From contig NZ_CP088149.1 in the NCBI RefSeq assembly GCF_002845275.2, positions 2,166,501-2,230,500 of the forward strand: DNA of 64,000 bases. Reading direction: 5' to 3'. This stretch comes from Pseudomonas sp. S06B 330 (GTDB lineage: Bacteria > Pseudomonadota > Gammaproteobacteria > Pseudomonadales > Pseudomonadaceae). Below are positions 37,420 to 46,731 of the stretch, one piece after another; position 1 is the first letter of the stretch; the number at the start of each line of letters is the position of its first letter. A model generated the notes under the pieces. The model made no database searches, was not told the DNA's origin, and saw only the letters and a program-made list of their open reading frames with translations. A program made the position numbers and the translations under genes.

Positions 37420-38412
37420 TTAAGCAGGCCAATAAAGCCTCTTCAAAGGTACAATCCTCTTGGACTCAGCATCCGTAGCATCGTAGTGCTCAATCAACGC
37501 TCTAACTACATGATCCAGCGTCCACAGCGATAACGGAATAGAAGCGCGGTCCGCTTCGTAAAGTGCATCCTTACTGAAACCACCCGTACTGACGTACAGG
37601 CCACGATCGTCTTTATGACGGCCACCGAGGAAGCTACGAATATCCTGGCTACCCATCTGCCCCTTGCGGTGTTTCACCTCGACAACAATACGAGGGTTCT
37701 CAAACCCAAATCCGTCCGGTGAAGCAACGATGTCTTTCCCACGGTCCGAGCCTGGTGGTGAAACCTGAGTTTTGTAACCCATCGCACGTAGAATTCCCGC
37801 AACGAGATGCTGCATTTCGTCCCAATCAATCTCGCTCACCCGGTCTTTGATGCGCTCCACTGCTTGAGATTCGATATCAGCGAGTGGGTCGGCAATAGCT
37901 TCATCGGTGACGTCATCGGGCTCTGGAGCTGGGCCACCTTTTAATGCTGCCAAGACTTCTGCTGCAGCTCGGGCTGGCACTTCGAAAACGGTCAGGGTAG
38001 ACCCCAAGCTGTTTTTGGTGGTTACACCCAGTTTCTCGCGTGACAGTTCAAGCCGTTGCCATTGTACTTTTCGAACCAGCGCCATGCCTTGTTCTGCCCA
38101 CTCTGGGTGGTGCTCTGCCATCCCAGTGATTGTGCCGACCAGGTAGAGGCGGTTAGCAGGAGAGTAGGTTATGACCCAATCACCACTCTGGATTTCGTTC
38201 ACGAAACGCCAAACCTGAGAGGCGCCTGAAACAATGGTGCCTTGTTTCATTTGAGGTTCGATCGACTGATACAAGGACATCAATTGTTTGCGTCCAATAC
38301 CTGGCTTGGCATGGGGGGCTAATTGGACCCATCCGATGGCCGCAACTTCTCTCTCGCGAAAAGCTTCGTACAAGCTTCCCCCTTCGCCGCGAACCATCCA
38401 CATCCGTGCCAT
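37420..38412 (-). CDS. Mrr-type restriction endonuclease
   Basis: 330 residues. The C-terminal third is an Mrr_cat PD-(D/E)xK domain. Helix DEMQHLVAGILRAMGYKTQV leads to GSDRGKDIVA (catalytic Asp) and VVEVKHRKGQ (Glu-x-Lys), followed by MGSQDIRSFLGG and YVSTGGFSKDA. The N-terminal 150 residues (MWMVRGEGGSLYEAFRERE ... AAIGW, SGDWVITYSPANRLYLVGTI) look like an EVE/PUA-type small-molecule or modified-base reading fold. Such fusions are type IV-like enzymes that cut DNA with modified bases. It stands alone, reading toward the att fragment. Confidence 0.82.
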   Translation of the reverse strand: MARMWMVRGEGGSLYEAFREREVAAIGWVQLAPHAKPGIGRKQLMSLYQSIEPQMKQGTIVSGASQVWRFVNEIQSGDWVITYSPANRLYLVGTITGMAEHHPEWAEQGMALVRKVQWQRLELSREKLGVTTKNSLGSTLTVFEVPARAAAEVLAALKGGPAPEPDDVTDEAIADPLADIESQAVERIKDRVSEIDWDEMQHLVAGILRAMGYKTQVSPPGSDRGKDIVASPDGFGFENPRIVVEVKHRKGQMGSQDIRSFLGGRHKDDRGLYVSTGGFSKDALYEADRASIPLSLWTLDHVVRALIEHYDATDAESKRIVPLKRLYWPA

Positions 38413-38516
38413 ATCGTTTGCCTTGTCAGTTGATTCAGATTTCGGGCCAATGGAGCCGCGTAAGTCAGAAAGGTGAAAGCTAAAAGCGGGAGTTTACCCG
38501 AACTGAAAAATGCCCC

Positions 38517-39419
38517 CTATGAAAAGCTAAATCGCTTCCGGTGCTTCTCAAGATAGCGTCGATTGCCTTCACTCAAGGTAGGAATCGATGCGTATTGGTC
38601 CAGCCCGAGGATTTTGTGTTCCTCCGCTGCCAAGTCGTCGCTGATCAGCAGTTGCCCATTCTCACCAAATGAATCAACCCGCAGTCGAAGAGTCGATCAA
38701 TGTGGGTGGCCAGCAGCAATCCATTGTCTGTATCCAAACGGGCGTGGTTGTCGGCTAAGGCCCAAGCCTGAATGTGCGAGGCTACTAACAGATTGGGATT
38801 TTTTAGCCCGGTCAACGCACCCTTTTTCTCCCAGCGTTTGAGCAATCCCGTTCGAAATGCGCCTTGGCCAACTCGAGCCTTTACGAGCGCTTCTCGTGTC
38901 GTAACGGTAGGGGCTTTTCCTGGCGATCCAGCATCAATGAGCTGGTCTTCGTAGTCAGCAATAACTTCGGCCTGCTCCAACAAGTACAGTGCTGCATCAG
39001 CAGGCAGGTGTGCCATGTAGATTTGATTCACACTACCTTTGCTGTTGAATAGGGTCGGCTCAGTGTTGACATCAAATTGCGCTTGATAGGTTGGTGCAAT
39101 GTTGTCGCTGCGTAACGGTCGCTTGAGGTCGGTGAGCGCAATATCAACGCGGTTCCCTTGGTTACTCCACTCGTTGAACGAGCGGGTAGCGGGGGCGCTC
39201 TGCTTGATAGGCATCTCGTTCGGCCGTAGCAATGGCCCGTAGGTAGTTGTCGTGGTAGCAGAAGATCAAGTCTCCAACTTTGACCTTTCCGACGTTGTCC
39301 CAGTGACGGCGGGTTTGTTCCTTGCCTGTTTGTGAACGCGAGCTTAGCGGGGCCCAGAGAAATTTGCCTTCTCTCGCTTCCTTGTGAGTCGTACCCAGGT
39401 TTACCCAGAAAAATTGCAT
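38517..39419 (-). pseudogene. HNH endonuclease gene broken by two frameshifts
   Basis: Three frames together make one HNH (HNH_2) endonuclease of about 300 residues. Part 1 (from the ATG at 39419): MQFFWVNLGTTHKEAREGKF ... DLIFCYHDNYLRAIATAERDAYQAERP. Part 2: TRSFNEWSNQGNRVDI ... NPNLLVASHIQAWALADNHARLDTDNGLLLATHIDRLFDCGLI, with the His-Asn-His elements. Part 3: DSFGENGQLLISDDLAAEEH ... LEKHRKRFSFS, stop at 38517-38519. The first break is in a run of five C near 39190 (one extra C). The second, near 38680, fits loss of one GATT from a tandem GATTGATT. The HNH core is intact, so a truncated product from part 2 cannot be excluded. Confidence 0.75.
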
Positions 39420-39901
39420 CTCGCGTCCTTAAAATCGTGGCATATCGCCAGCGAAGATAGCGCGAGATCCTACAAAACTGAAGGGCAGGTCCTACATCGG
39501 GTTATTCGCTTTCCTTCAGCACAGGAACTCATACCAACTTCCGTGCACCGCAATACGCTTTCGCTCCCGGTTGCCGACGGATTTGCAATCCGTGGCATGC
39601 AAATTCTCAGAATTTCCCGATTCCCTGTAGTCCATTTCCGAATCATACTCCCCCCGCCTTTAAGCCATTGCGATGGTGCCATTAGCGCTCTAGTCTCGGC
39701 AGGTCGTTGCCAATTCAACGACCGGCTTTGACAGGCCGCAACAAATGAAACCATCAGTGCAACTGCGTAATGGCGGCTGTGCGTGGGGCACCTTCGTGTG
39801 CGCCGGGTTTCTTCGTTTACCGGTCTGTCAACCTGCGTACAGCTGCCACCCTTTGTTTGACAGCATGGGCGTGGTAGCTCCATCCAAACGGAGCAATACC
39901 A
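39420..39901. other. Intergenic region without clear gene
   Basis: 482 bases. Frames on both strands lack ribosome binding sites and family sequence. One inverted repeat (GGTCGTTG at 39702-39709 with CAACGACC at 39716-39723). An anticodon-arm-like stretch near 39575-39600 does not extend to a tRNA. Confidence 0.5.
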
Positions 39902-40129
39902 ATGCTAAAAATCGTCCCAGACCCACCCCTCAGCCCCAACCAATCCCTCGAAGACATCCTCGTCCAAATCTCCGAATACCTGGTCTGCGCCATGACCGTG
40001 GCACAGCAGACGGTCCTGCTTCATTCCAGCTCTCCGGGCCAGATCCTGACCTTGTCCACCATGCATGAAATCGACAACGCCCGCGCTTTGGTTGAAGTGG
40101 CGTTGAGTAAGGTTCAGTTGCGGCATTGA
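39902..40129 (+). CDS. Small Pseudomonas protein (DUF3077/DUF6124-like)
   Basis: 75 residues starting MLKIVPDPPLSPNQSLEDIL, with a helical segment EYLVCAMTVAQQTVLLH and a second helix MHEIDNARALVEVALSKVQ. The pattern resembles the short Pseudomonas-specific proteins of the DUF3077/DUF6124 kind, which have no known function. No membrane or export signal. A paralogue-like gene follows at 40280. Confidence 0.65.
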   Translation: MLKIVPDPPLSPNQSLEDILVQISEYLVCAMTVAQQTVLLHSSSPGQILTLSTMHEIDNARALVEVALSKVQLRH

Positions 40130-40205
40130 TCTGGCGGCTGTAACAGCGGGGTTTCCCGTGGTCGAGCGAGGGTGGCTGGTCTGGCATAGGCGAGCGCTTT
40201 GCGCT

Positions 40206-40234
40206 CGATCGCGGGCAACACCCGCTCCTACAGG
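40206..40234. repeat. P. putida-type REP element
   Basis: GATCGCGGGCAACACCCGCT followed by CCTACAGG matches the common Pseudomonas putida REP sequence, a palindromic element found in hundreds of intergenic sites per genome. Confidence 0.75.
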
Positions 40235-40279
40235 TATTGGCGTCGCCCTGTAGTTGCATTGAGGGCTAGGGAGGTTGGG

Positions 40280-40597
40280 ATGGATGAGGATTCGCGGTCG
40301 AGTCTCAAAACGCTAGGCGTCGGCACCTTCGCTGAAGGCGAGGGCGGGGCAGGCGCTGAGCGGTTGTTTCGGGTCCAACCTGGGCACGGTGCGGCGTTTG
40401 TGCTGGAGCAGGTTTCGATCATGATGGGCTGTGCGCACCACCTGACGTTGCAAGCCGGCCTTGAGCAGGACGGTACGTCGGCGTGGGCAGCGCATTATCT
40501 GGTGGGGATGGCCAAGGCGTTGGTTGAGGATGTGGCCCATGCCATGGTCGTTGAGTCGGGGGCCAGTCGTCCGCTTCAGCCCGATCATAGGCGGTGA
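40280..40597 (+). CDS. DUF3077 family protein
   Basis: 105 residues from the ATG at 40280, preceded by GGGAGG. It contains KTLGVGTFAEGEG, LFRVQPGHGAAFVLEQVSIM and MGCAHHLTLQAGLEQDGTSA, the blocks I associate with the Pseudomonas DUF3077 family. Helical, cytoplasmic, function unknown. It lies after a REP element and probably has its own promoter. Confidence 0.72.
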   Translation: MDEDSRSSLKTLGVGTFAEGEGGAGAERLFRVQPGHGAAFVLEQVSIMMGCAHHLTLQAGLEQDGTSAWAAHYLVGMAKALVEDVAHAMVVESGASRPLQPDHRR

Positions 40598-40690
40598 ACG
40601 GCGCAGCCTGTGGCAGAGGGCCCGCATCAGGCACGGAAAGCCTTGGGGGATTTTCGCGCCTGATGGTCGAACACTTAGCTAAAGGCGCAA

Positions 40691-41602
40691 TTACAGGTGG
40701 AAATCGCCCGCGGCCTCCGGCTGGTAAAGCACTTTCCTGATCCCGATCCGGCGGGTCCGGTCAGATACTCGCCAGTCGATGGCGTCCCCCTCCTGATAGC
40801 CCAGGATGGCGGCGCCGATGTCGGAACACACGGAATACTTCCCGGCGCTGCTGTCCGCGTCTTCAGGGTAGACCAGGGCCACTTCGATCTCTTCGTCGTC
40901 CAACTGCAGCAAGGCCCTGGAGTTCATCGTGACAACATTGCGCGCCACCTGCTGCGGCGTGACGACAATGGCTCGCTCAAGCTCATGTTCGAGTTCAACA
41001 ACGGTCGGGCCTTCCTCGAGCGCGATCAGGCTCTCGAGCCTGGCCTTGTCGATTTCAGTGATGTAGATCTCAGTGGAGTCGCCAATGGCACCTTCACGCA
41101 AGCACTGGAGATAGCGCCCCGCCGTCATGGAAAATGACTTCAATGTCGGCGTTTCGCTCTCAAGCAGAAAACCGCTGCGCAGAAAAACTTTCAGCGAGCG
41201 CGTGTTGTCCGGGTGGATCTTGGCGATGAGCTTCTCGGCCCGCATGTCGAGGAAGGCCAGTTTCATGCCTTCGCGGATCGTGCGGGCGCCAAGGTTTCGG
41301 CCCCATTTGTCGCTGTCTCCGATAACCAGAACTATCTCGCAATTGGAGCCGGTCTTGATCAGACGGACAAAGCCCACCGGGGCATCATGCCGGTCGTAGG
41401 CCATGAAGAATCGGCCACCCCGGTTGAATAAATGGGTCAGGATCGGCAATTGAGTTCGATCAATGACTTGCTCGATGGAGCGGGAGACATGACGCGAATC
41501 GCTCAGATAGCAGGTAACGCGCTCATCTTCCAACCAATCCATCAGTGTCAGTGCGTGTGCCCGAGTAATTTCCGGGCACAGCGAAATGAAAGGCTTGTTC
41601 AT
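40691..41602 (-). CDS. GNAT acetyltransferase fused to an Rnk-type nucleoside diphosphate kinase regulator
   Basis: 303 residues from the ATG at 41602 (MNKPFISLCPEITRAH). The N-terminal half (about 1-165) is a GNAT domain: FMAYDRHDAPVGFVRL, then IVLVIGDSDKWGRNLGARTI (acetyl-CoA loop) and NTRSLKVFLRSGF. The C-terminal half (about 170-303) is the Rnk/GreA-C fold: ARNVVTMNSRALLQLDDEE, VALVYPEDADSSAGKYSV, ILGYQEGDAIDWRV and the terminal VLYQPEAAGDFHL. Rnk-type domains bind RNA polymerase or nucleoside diphosphate kinase in related proteins. The fusion suggests acetylation of a transcription-linked target, but the substrate is unknown. An ATG 51 bases upstream is also possible. Confidence 0.85.
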   Translation of the reverse strand: MNKPFISLCPEITRAHALTLMDWLEDERVTCYLSDSRHVSRSIEQVIDRTQLPILTHLFNRGGRFFMAYDRHDAPVGFVRLIKTGSNCEIVLVIGDSDKWGRNLGARTIREGMKLAFLDMRAEKLIAKIHPDNTRSLKVFLRSGFLLESETPTLKSFSMTAGRYLQCLREGAIGDSTEIYITEIDKARLESLIALEEGPTVVELEHELERAIVVTPQQVARNVVTMNSRALLQLDDEEIEVALVYPEDADSSAGKYSVCSDIGAAILGYQEGDAIDWRVSDRTRRIGIRKVLYQPEAAGDFHL

Positions 41603-41814
41603 CTTCACCACAGTTATTTGGAAAGAATGAAAGCCCTTCATGGCTATGGCCATGACGGTTCTTTCGGCAACCGGCCATTTTACGACATAACGCGAGTAAT
41701 GCCGAACAGCCGTCGAAGATCTGGTGCATGGCCTGCCAGCATCAGCATAAGGCTGGACCGGTTTTCTGGCAGTGAAAGCCGGCCCCGTGTTGAAGCAGGT
41801 GTGCAGTCTGGCGA

Positions 41815-42018
41815 TCAGACCGCTACAGCAACCAAGTCCATGCTTCTGTCTTGAGCATCAATGATGAAGGGCAGCGGCAGGGGGTGTGGCGTGTCAATGG
41901 AGGTAACCTCGAAACCGCCCACGACCAGGGGCTGCCGCTGTTCCAGTACGATCGATTCCTCCGCCAGCCGTTTGACCATTCTCGCGTGGTTCATTGCGAT
42001 TTCATTGAGCGTTGACAC
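41815..42018 (-). CDS. Small hypothetical protein, GTG start
   Basis: 67 residues from a GTG with GGAG 8 bases upstream. N-terminal helix (STLNEIAMNHARMVKRLAEE) then beta-rich VGGFEVTSIDTPHPLPLPF. Not recognised. Codon use fits the surrounding genome. It sits upstream of the GNAT-Rnk gene on the same strand with a 212-base gap. Confidence 0.5.
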   Translation of the reverse strand: MSTLNEIAMNHARMVKRLAEESIVLEQRQPLVVGGFEVTSIDTPHPLPLPFIIDAQDRSMDLVAVAV

Positions 42019-42274
42019 GGTACATCTCCGATAACTGAGCAGGCCATTCGTTGGGCGTGCTCAAGCGTTAGTGTTGGCCGCTGCCGCGTCAGAATTATGT
42101 CTTTTCCGGGCCGCTGGAGCCGCATTGTGCAATAGCCAAGCCAGAGATTGGTGGGTTTTTGTGACGGAATTTCAAATGCGACGAGTGGCGCTATTTCACA
42201 CTGCTGGCTTTGAAGATTGCCATCTATTTGCCATTATCCGTGCCACGATTTGATACCCAAGGTTTGAACACACG

Positions 42275-43603
42275 ATGAATCAGATGGCCGCGCAAACAGT
42301 CGCCTCGCTATGGCCGCACATGCAGGGGGTGGGGCCGCTGGGTACGCCAGCGCGTAATTCACCGTTTGAGGTCGGCGAGGTGACGGCCGATCGTGTTGTA
42401 GTTCGCACCGGCAAGTCGGCGAAAACCAAGGTGGTGCTTCCCCGAATGGCCTTTGAAGCAGCTCTGGGCTATCTGCTCACACATGGCCATCACGCTGGCA
42501 ATCCCTGTGAGATTGCCGCCGCCGATGCGCCCGAGAAGGCCGGCCCGCTGTGCTTGGCCTCGCGTCTGCTGCCGTCGGGGAAATATGGGGTTCGCAACAT
42601 CACGTATGTGCTGCCGATTCTGCAACAGCTCGGGGTGGTGGAGATCAATGCGGATAAGCCTTCCCGCGTTTGGTTGGTGAACCAGACAGCTGTGCCTGTG
42701 GCCGGTCCTGGTCTTGAAGAGGCGGTGAAGGTCGATGCCGGTGCATCCCTTTTGACACCTATCCAACACGCCTTCGCCGATCACCTGGCGGTGCTGTGGG
42801 CGGGTGAGGCGGATTCGTTTGTTCACCGCTATGCGATTACCGATCACCGTGCTTGGAACACCTGGAAAAAACGCGGGCATCGTGGTGAGTGGTGGTGCAA
42901 TACCTTGCCTCAGGCAGCCGCGCATTACTCCTGGTATGAAAAGCCGGCACCTGATGATTTCGCCAGCATCGCAGCGCGTCTGCGCGTCGCGCTGGCGGCC
43001 AATGATTGTCGCGCTGCGCAACAGGCCTGCGAAGCATTGTTCGCTTGGGGCAATGTGGCGTTGGGCAAGGACGGTGGCGCGCGCGCCTGGATTAACGCAC
43101 AGGTGGCCAGCGCGACGTTGTGTGAGTCGATTCTGCTGGCGGTCGAATTGCTTCAACCGAGTTGTAGCAAATCGCTGGAGGCGTTCGATGACGAGCGTTT
43201 GCTGATGAACTCGACGATGACCAAGGTATATGCGGCTGCTGATCCACTCAACATCATCATTTATGACGGACGCGTAGGGGCCGCGTTGGGGCTGCTGGCC
43301 CGGCGCTGGTTGCTGGCAGACGGTAAGCAGTCGGTGCCAGATGATCTCGCCTTTTGCTGGGGCGGTAAGCGTGATGATCCGGCCGACACGCGTAATCCTT
43401 CGTTGGGCCGCCTGCGTTTTTCCAAGTTGGGATACACACCCAAGCAGGTGTTGGAATGGGCGAATCTGGTGCGCATCAGCAATCGGATCTTGCGTCAGGT
43501 GGCTTCGACACTTCGTGCGCAGGGGCAATCTGTCAGGTTGCTGGACCTTGAACGGGCCTTGTTCATGGTGGGGTACAACGTTGTCGGTGGGGATACATTG
43601 TAG
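42275..43603 (+). CDS. Conserved protein of unknown function, 442 residues
   Basis: Family not recognised. The N-terminal 140 residues look like a small beta-rich domain plus winged helix (SGKYGVRNITYVLPILQQLGVVEI). The C-terminal half contains MTKVYAAADPLNIIIYDGRVGAALGLL, which resembles the helix-turn segments of OGG/HhH-type DNA glycosylases, where a conserved Asp lies in an xYDxRVxxAL motif. The similarity is weak and there is no clear catalytic Lys to point to. Preceded by a 256-base intergenic region; convergent with the patatin gene. A DNA-related role is a guess. Confidence 0.6.
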   Translation: MNQMAAQTVASLWPHMQGVGPLGTPARNSPFEVGEVTADRVVVRTGKSAKTKVVLPRMAFEAALGYLLTHGHHAGNPCEIAAADAPEKAGPLCLASRLLPSGKYGVRNITYVLPILQQLGVVEINADKPSRVWLVNQTAVPVAGPGLEEAVKVDAGASLLTPIQHAFADHLAVLWAGEADSFVHRYAITDHRAWNTWKKRGHRGEWWCNTLPQAAAHYSWYEKPAPDDFASIAARLRVALAANDCRAAQQACEALFAWGNVALGKDGGARAWINAQVASATLCESILLAVELLQPSCSKSLEAFDDERLLMNSTMTKVYAAADPLNIIIYDGRVGAALGLLARRWLLADGKQSVPDDLAFCWGGKRDDPADTRNPSLGRLRFSKLGYTPKQVLEWANLVRISNRILRQVASTLRAQGQSVRLLDLERALFMVGYNVVGGDTL

Positions 43604-43677
43604 GCACGAGCTTGCCCCGCGATGCGGCTGACAGGACGCAATTGCAGGGCGCTTTTGGGTTGTTTGCGTCTACTCAG

Positions 43678-44868
43678 TCAAGCAACTACCTGCCGCTGAT
43701 GCGCAGGTACTTGCTCGATGAAGCGCTCGAAATGTTCCAGGCGGACTCTGCTTTTCGCCACGGCCCGGCCCACGGTCTGCATGTCGTGGATCAGGTCGGT
43801 GGCGTCGAGGCGGTGCAGGTTGCGGCCAATCAGTTCTTCGCAGCCTATTGAGGCCAGACCCTGGCTGGTCAGGTCGACGTTGTAACGCGCATAGGTGAAC
43901 AGCGGCGCACTGTGCTGCAGGCCGATCATGTCGCCCAGTTCACTGTCCAGCGGGTCACCCGCGACGCATTTACCAAAGGCACGGCAAAGCATGTCTTGCT
44001 GGTTTGCCGACGCCAGCATCAGGCCGGCAGGTGTCGAGGTTGCGGTGTAGAGCAGGTTCATCTGTCTGGGGGTCAGTTCCGGTGCCGAGGCCGGATGCAG
44101 GCCTGTGCCCACCGACACCAGCAGCATGTCGTCTTCACCGGTTTTCCAGCCCATGCGATAGGCCGGCAGCGTGGCACTGAGGTAGGAGATGAACGCCGGG
44201 TTGTTGTAGGGGGTAAGGCCGCCGTCGATAAACACGAACGGTTTTTTCAACCCCGGAAAATGGATGGTTTCCGGGGCAAAAAAGGTGGGTGCCGCGGTGC
44301 TGGCGCGCACAATACGCCACAGTGGCAGGTCCAGGTTGCAACCTGGCCCCGGCTGGTTGTACTGGGCATAGGGGTTGTTGGTGAGCAGCCAGGGTGAGTC
44401 TGTGGTGGCGTTTTTCAGTACCACCATCAGCAGGGTTTTCAGTTGCTCGGAGCCCAGGGTGGTGTGTTCGCCGAAGCGCTCCTTCATCAGGCGCTCGAGC
44501 TCGCCGTGAACATAGCGATGAAAACCCATGCGTTGCCACCAGCCCGCACGTTTGAACATGCGCTGGCCGGAGGTGTTGTACAGGTCACGTAGTTCATCGA
44601 CCTCCATGCCCAGCGACAATCCGGCTGCCAGAATGGCGCCGGTGCTGCAGCCGGAGACGAAGTGAAACCAGTCGGACAGGCGCAACTGCGGGTTGCCGGT
44701 ACTCACGCGCAGCAAGCGTTCGATCTCGGCCAGTATCTCTACCGCGATCACGCCGCGTATGCCACCGCCGTCGATGGTCAGCAGGCGCTTTTTGCCCTCG
44801 CTTCGGACCATGCCCTGAAGGACTGAATTCACTACAGGCTTCCTTTTGTGTCGTTGATTGGCGCTCAA
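43678..44868 (-). CDS. Patatin-like phospholipase
   Basis: 396 residues. Patatin fold with the oxyanion loop GGGIRG (34-39), the nucleophile elbow GCSTG (73-77, Ser75) and the catalytic Asp in IDGG (214-217, Asp215); RIVRASTAAPTFFAPE (186-200) is also conserved. It is cytoplasmic, with no signal peptide. Its start overlaps the stop of the SLOG-membrane gene by 4 bases (ATGA), so the two are translationally coupled. Patatin phospholipases act as membrane-degrading effectors in CBASS (CapV) and related immune systems; here the partner would be the SLOG protein. The starting Met could also be Met20. Confidence 0.85.
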   Translation of the reverse strand: MSANQRHKRKPVVNSVLQGMVRSEGKKRLLTIDGGGIRGVIAVEILAEIERLLRVSTGNPQLRLSDWFHFVSGCSTGAILAAGLSLGMEVDELRDLYNTSGQRMFKRAGWWQRMGFHRYVHGELERLMKERFGEHTTLGSEQLKTLLMVVLKNATTDSPWLLTNNPYAQYNQPGPGCNLDLPLWRIVRASTAAPTFFAPETIHFPGLKKPFVFIDGGLTPYNNPAFISYLSATLPAYRMGWKTGEDDMLLVSVGTGLHPASAPELTPRQMNLLYTATSTPAGLMLASANQQDMLCRAFGKCVAGDPLDSELGDMIGLQHSAPLFTYARYNVDLTSQGLASIGCEELIGRNLHRLDATDLIHDMQTVGRAVAKSRVRLEHFERFIEQVPAHQRQVVA

Positions 44869-46664
44869 CCGCCGTGGGCGGGAACAATGGCCTTGCGTTC
44901 GGTGGTGGCCAACCAGCTCATGTGCTCACGGGACAGTTCAACACCGACCACTTCGAACACGGCTGGGCCCATGCCCTCGGCTTGCGGGCTCGCCACCAGC
45001 GCTTCGACGCGCTCAAGGTAGCGCTCGGTCGATTGGTACTGCGCGTGCAGTTCCTTGATGGAGGTGTTGTTGGCGTGCAGCTCCAGCACCGCGCCGATCA
45101 CCGGAATCCAGCCGATTGCAAACACAATCAGGTCTTTCCAGGCCAGCTCCAGCCCAGGCAAGGTGGTGTGCTTGAAGAAGGAATAGAAGGACAGCAGCAA
45201 TACACAGAGGATCACTGGAATGCAGATGGTCGCCTTGACTACGCGTTCGATTTTCTCGTGCTTGAGGTGCAGGCGATGGCGGGCTTTGTGGTAGTACGCG
45301 CGCTGGGCGGCAATCCAGTCGTTAAGCACTTTGCTGCGCTCTACGGGAAGCACGCTGGTGTGGTTGCCACCCAGCGACGCCTGCCTGATCAGGGAGACGA
45401 TGGTGCGGCGTTTGTCCTGGCCTTGGGCCGGTAGCCGTTGCGCCAGCGAAGCGTTGCCTTGCGGATCGACCAGGCCCAGCGCTTGCCAGAAGAATTCGAT
45501 ACGTAACGACTCGGAAACCGCGCGGTAAAAGGCGTAGCGGAATTTGGTCCGGTTGGGCTTGGCCCGCAGGTACCAGAGGAATGACAGCACAAACAGGCAG
45601 ACATAGCCCGCCAGCACCAGGGCGACAGGGAGGATCTTTGCGTAGAACAGGAACACGCTGGTCAACAGCAGGGTCAGCCCGGCCACGGTACGGTGGGTGC
45701 GGTCGGTCTTGAGTTGCATGGCGTTGGCCAGGCCGTCGAAACGCTGGAACAGTTCGCCTATCGATTTCAGGTCGGCAGAGCGCTGGCTGTAGAACGGCTG
45801 GTCGCCGCTCGGCCAATGGCCTTGGCTCTTGCTGGTGTGGGCAAGGGCTTGGCTTGAGCGGTTCAACTCGCGCAGATGTTCCAGGGTGTTGGCCGGCGGT
45901 TTGTCGCTGACGCTGACACCTTCAGCGCCGGCACTGAGGATGTAGCCGCAGTTTTGATCGATGGCACTGGCAGATTGACGATTGGCGCTGATGCGGTAAA
46001 CCGGCACGGTGTCGACATCGTGCAGGTAGCGGCTGATGTCGTTGCGCAGCTGGCTGGCGGTGTCTCGTGTGCGCGCCAACAGTGCCAGCGGTTGCAGTGC
46101 CTGCAAGGTGAGGTGCTCAGTGCCGCCAGGCTTGGGCTGCGCACCGCGATTGGCTGAAAGGTTGCCATCCCAGATCACCACCAGGATGTCGGACTTGTTA
46201 AGCAGGTAGTCACCCAGGTTGCAGTAGGCCTGCTGGCGCTCACTCACTTGCGGCAGTTCCAGTACCGGCAGGCCGAGCGCCTCCAGCTCTGCGTGGAGCG
46301 CATCGAACGCCTCCAGCGCTGCGCCGTGGAAGTCTTCGCGGTAGTGCGCCAGCGGCATCGGATACACCGTTACCGGCTCAACCGGCAAGCCTTCCTTTCG
46401 CAGCGCCAGGGCAGTTCTGGCGATCAGTTGATCGGCCCCTTCGGCAAGCCCGGTGATCACCCGCAGGGCCAGGTCGGGGTACTGCCGGCGCAATGACGCA
46501 ATCAGCTCACGGAACTGACGTTCAATCCGCGCAGCGTCCTGGGTGAGAACGTCGCGATGCCCGCTGACACCAATGACAATGGAAAGGGGTTGGCTCATAC
46601 CTGTGGATTCACTCATCAACTGGAGAGCATCCGGCGCACTGGGGCTACTGCCTAAACTCGACAT
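44865..46664 (-). CDS. SLOG-domain membrane protein
   Basis: 599 residues. The N-terminal domain (about 25-200) is SLOG/DprA-like: IVIGVSGHRDV, VITGLAEGADQLIA and DILVVIWDGN are the nucleotide- or ligand-binding loops of this Rossmann-like family. There are two pairs of hydrophobic helices, about 325-370 (GLTLLLTSVFLFYAK, VALVLAGYVCLFVLSFLWYL) and about 478-540 (ICIPVILCVLLLSFYSFF, IVFAIGWIPVIGAVLEL), with a soluble segment between them. This fits the SLOG-plus-transmembrane effector design seen in nucleotide-signal immunity. Starts at 46664, 46616 (MSESTG) or 46598 (MSQPLS) are possible. First gene of the two-gene unit with patatin. Confidence 0.75.
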   Translation of the reverse strand: MSSLGSSPSAPDALQLMSESTGMSQPLSIVIGVSGHRDVLTQDAARIERQFRELIASLRRQYPDLALRVITGLAEGADQLIARTALALRKEGLPVEPVTVYPMPLAHYREDFHGAALEAFDALHAELEALGLPVLELPQVSERQQAYCNLGDYLLNKSDILVVIWDGNLSANRGAQPKPGGTEHLTLQALQPLALLARTRDTASQLRNDISRYLHDVDTVPVYRISANRQSASAIDQNCGYILSAGAEGVSVSDKPPANTLEHLRELNRSSQALAHTSKSQGHWPSGDQPFYSQRSADLKSIGELFQRFDGLANAMQLKTDRTHRTVAGLTLLLTSVFLFYAKILPVALVLAGYVCLFVLSFLWYLRAKPNRTKFRYAFYRAVSESLRIEFFWQALGLVDPQGNASLAQRLPAQGQDKRRTIVSLIRQASLGGNHTSVLPVERSKVLNDWIAAQRAYYHKARHRLHLKHEKIERVVKATICIPVILCVLLLSFYSFFKHTTLPGLELAWKDLIVFAIGWIPVIGAVLELHANNTSIKELHAQYQSTERYLERVEALVASPQAEGMGPAVFEVVGVELSREHMSWLATTERKAIVPAHGG

Positions 46665-46731
46665 GACATCAATGTGCCTTTACTCAAAGAGCGCCAGCAT
46701 ATCGAGGTGAGATAAGGATTAGGAGGCGTAG

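Noticed and set aside
39575..39605. tRNA anticodon-arm-like stretch (ACGGATTTGCAATCCGT)
   Set aside because: No acceptor stem or T-arm with GTTCGA around it, so not a tRNA.
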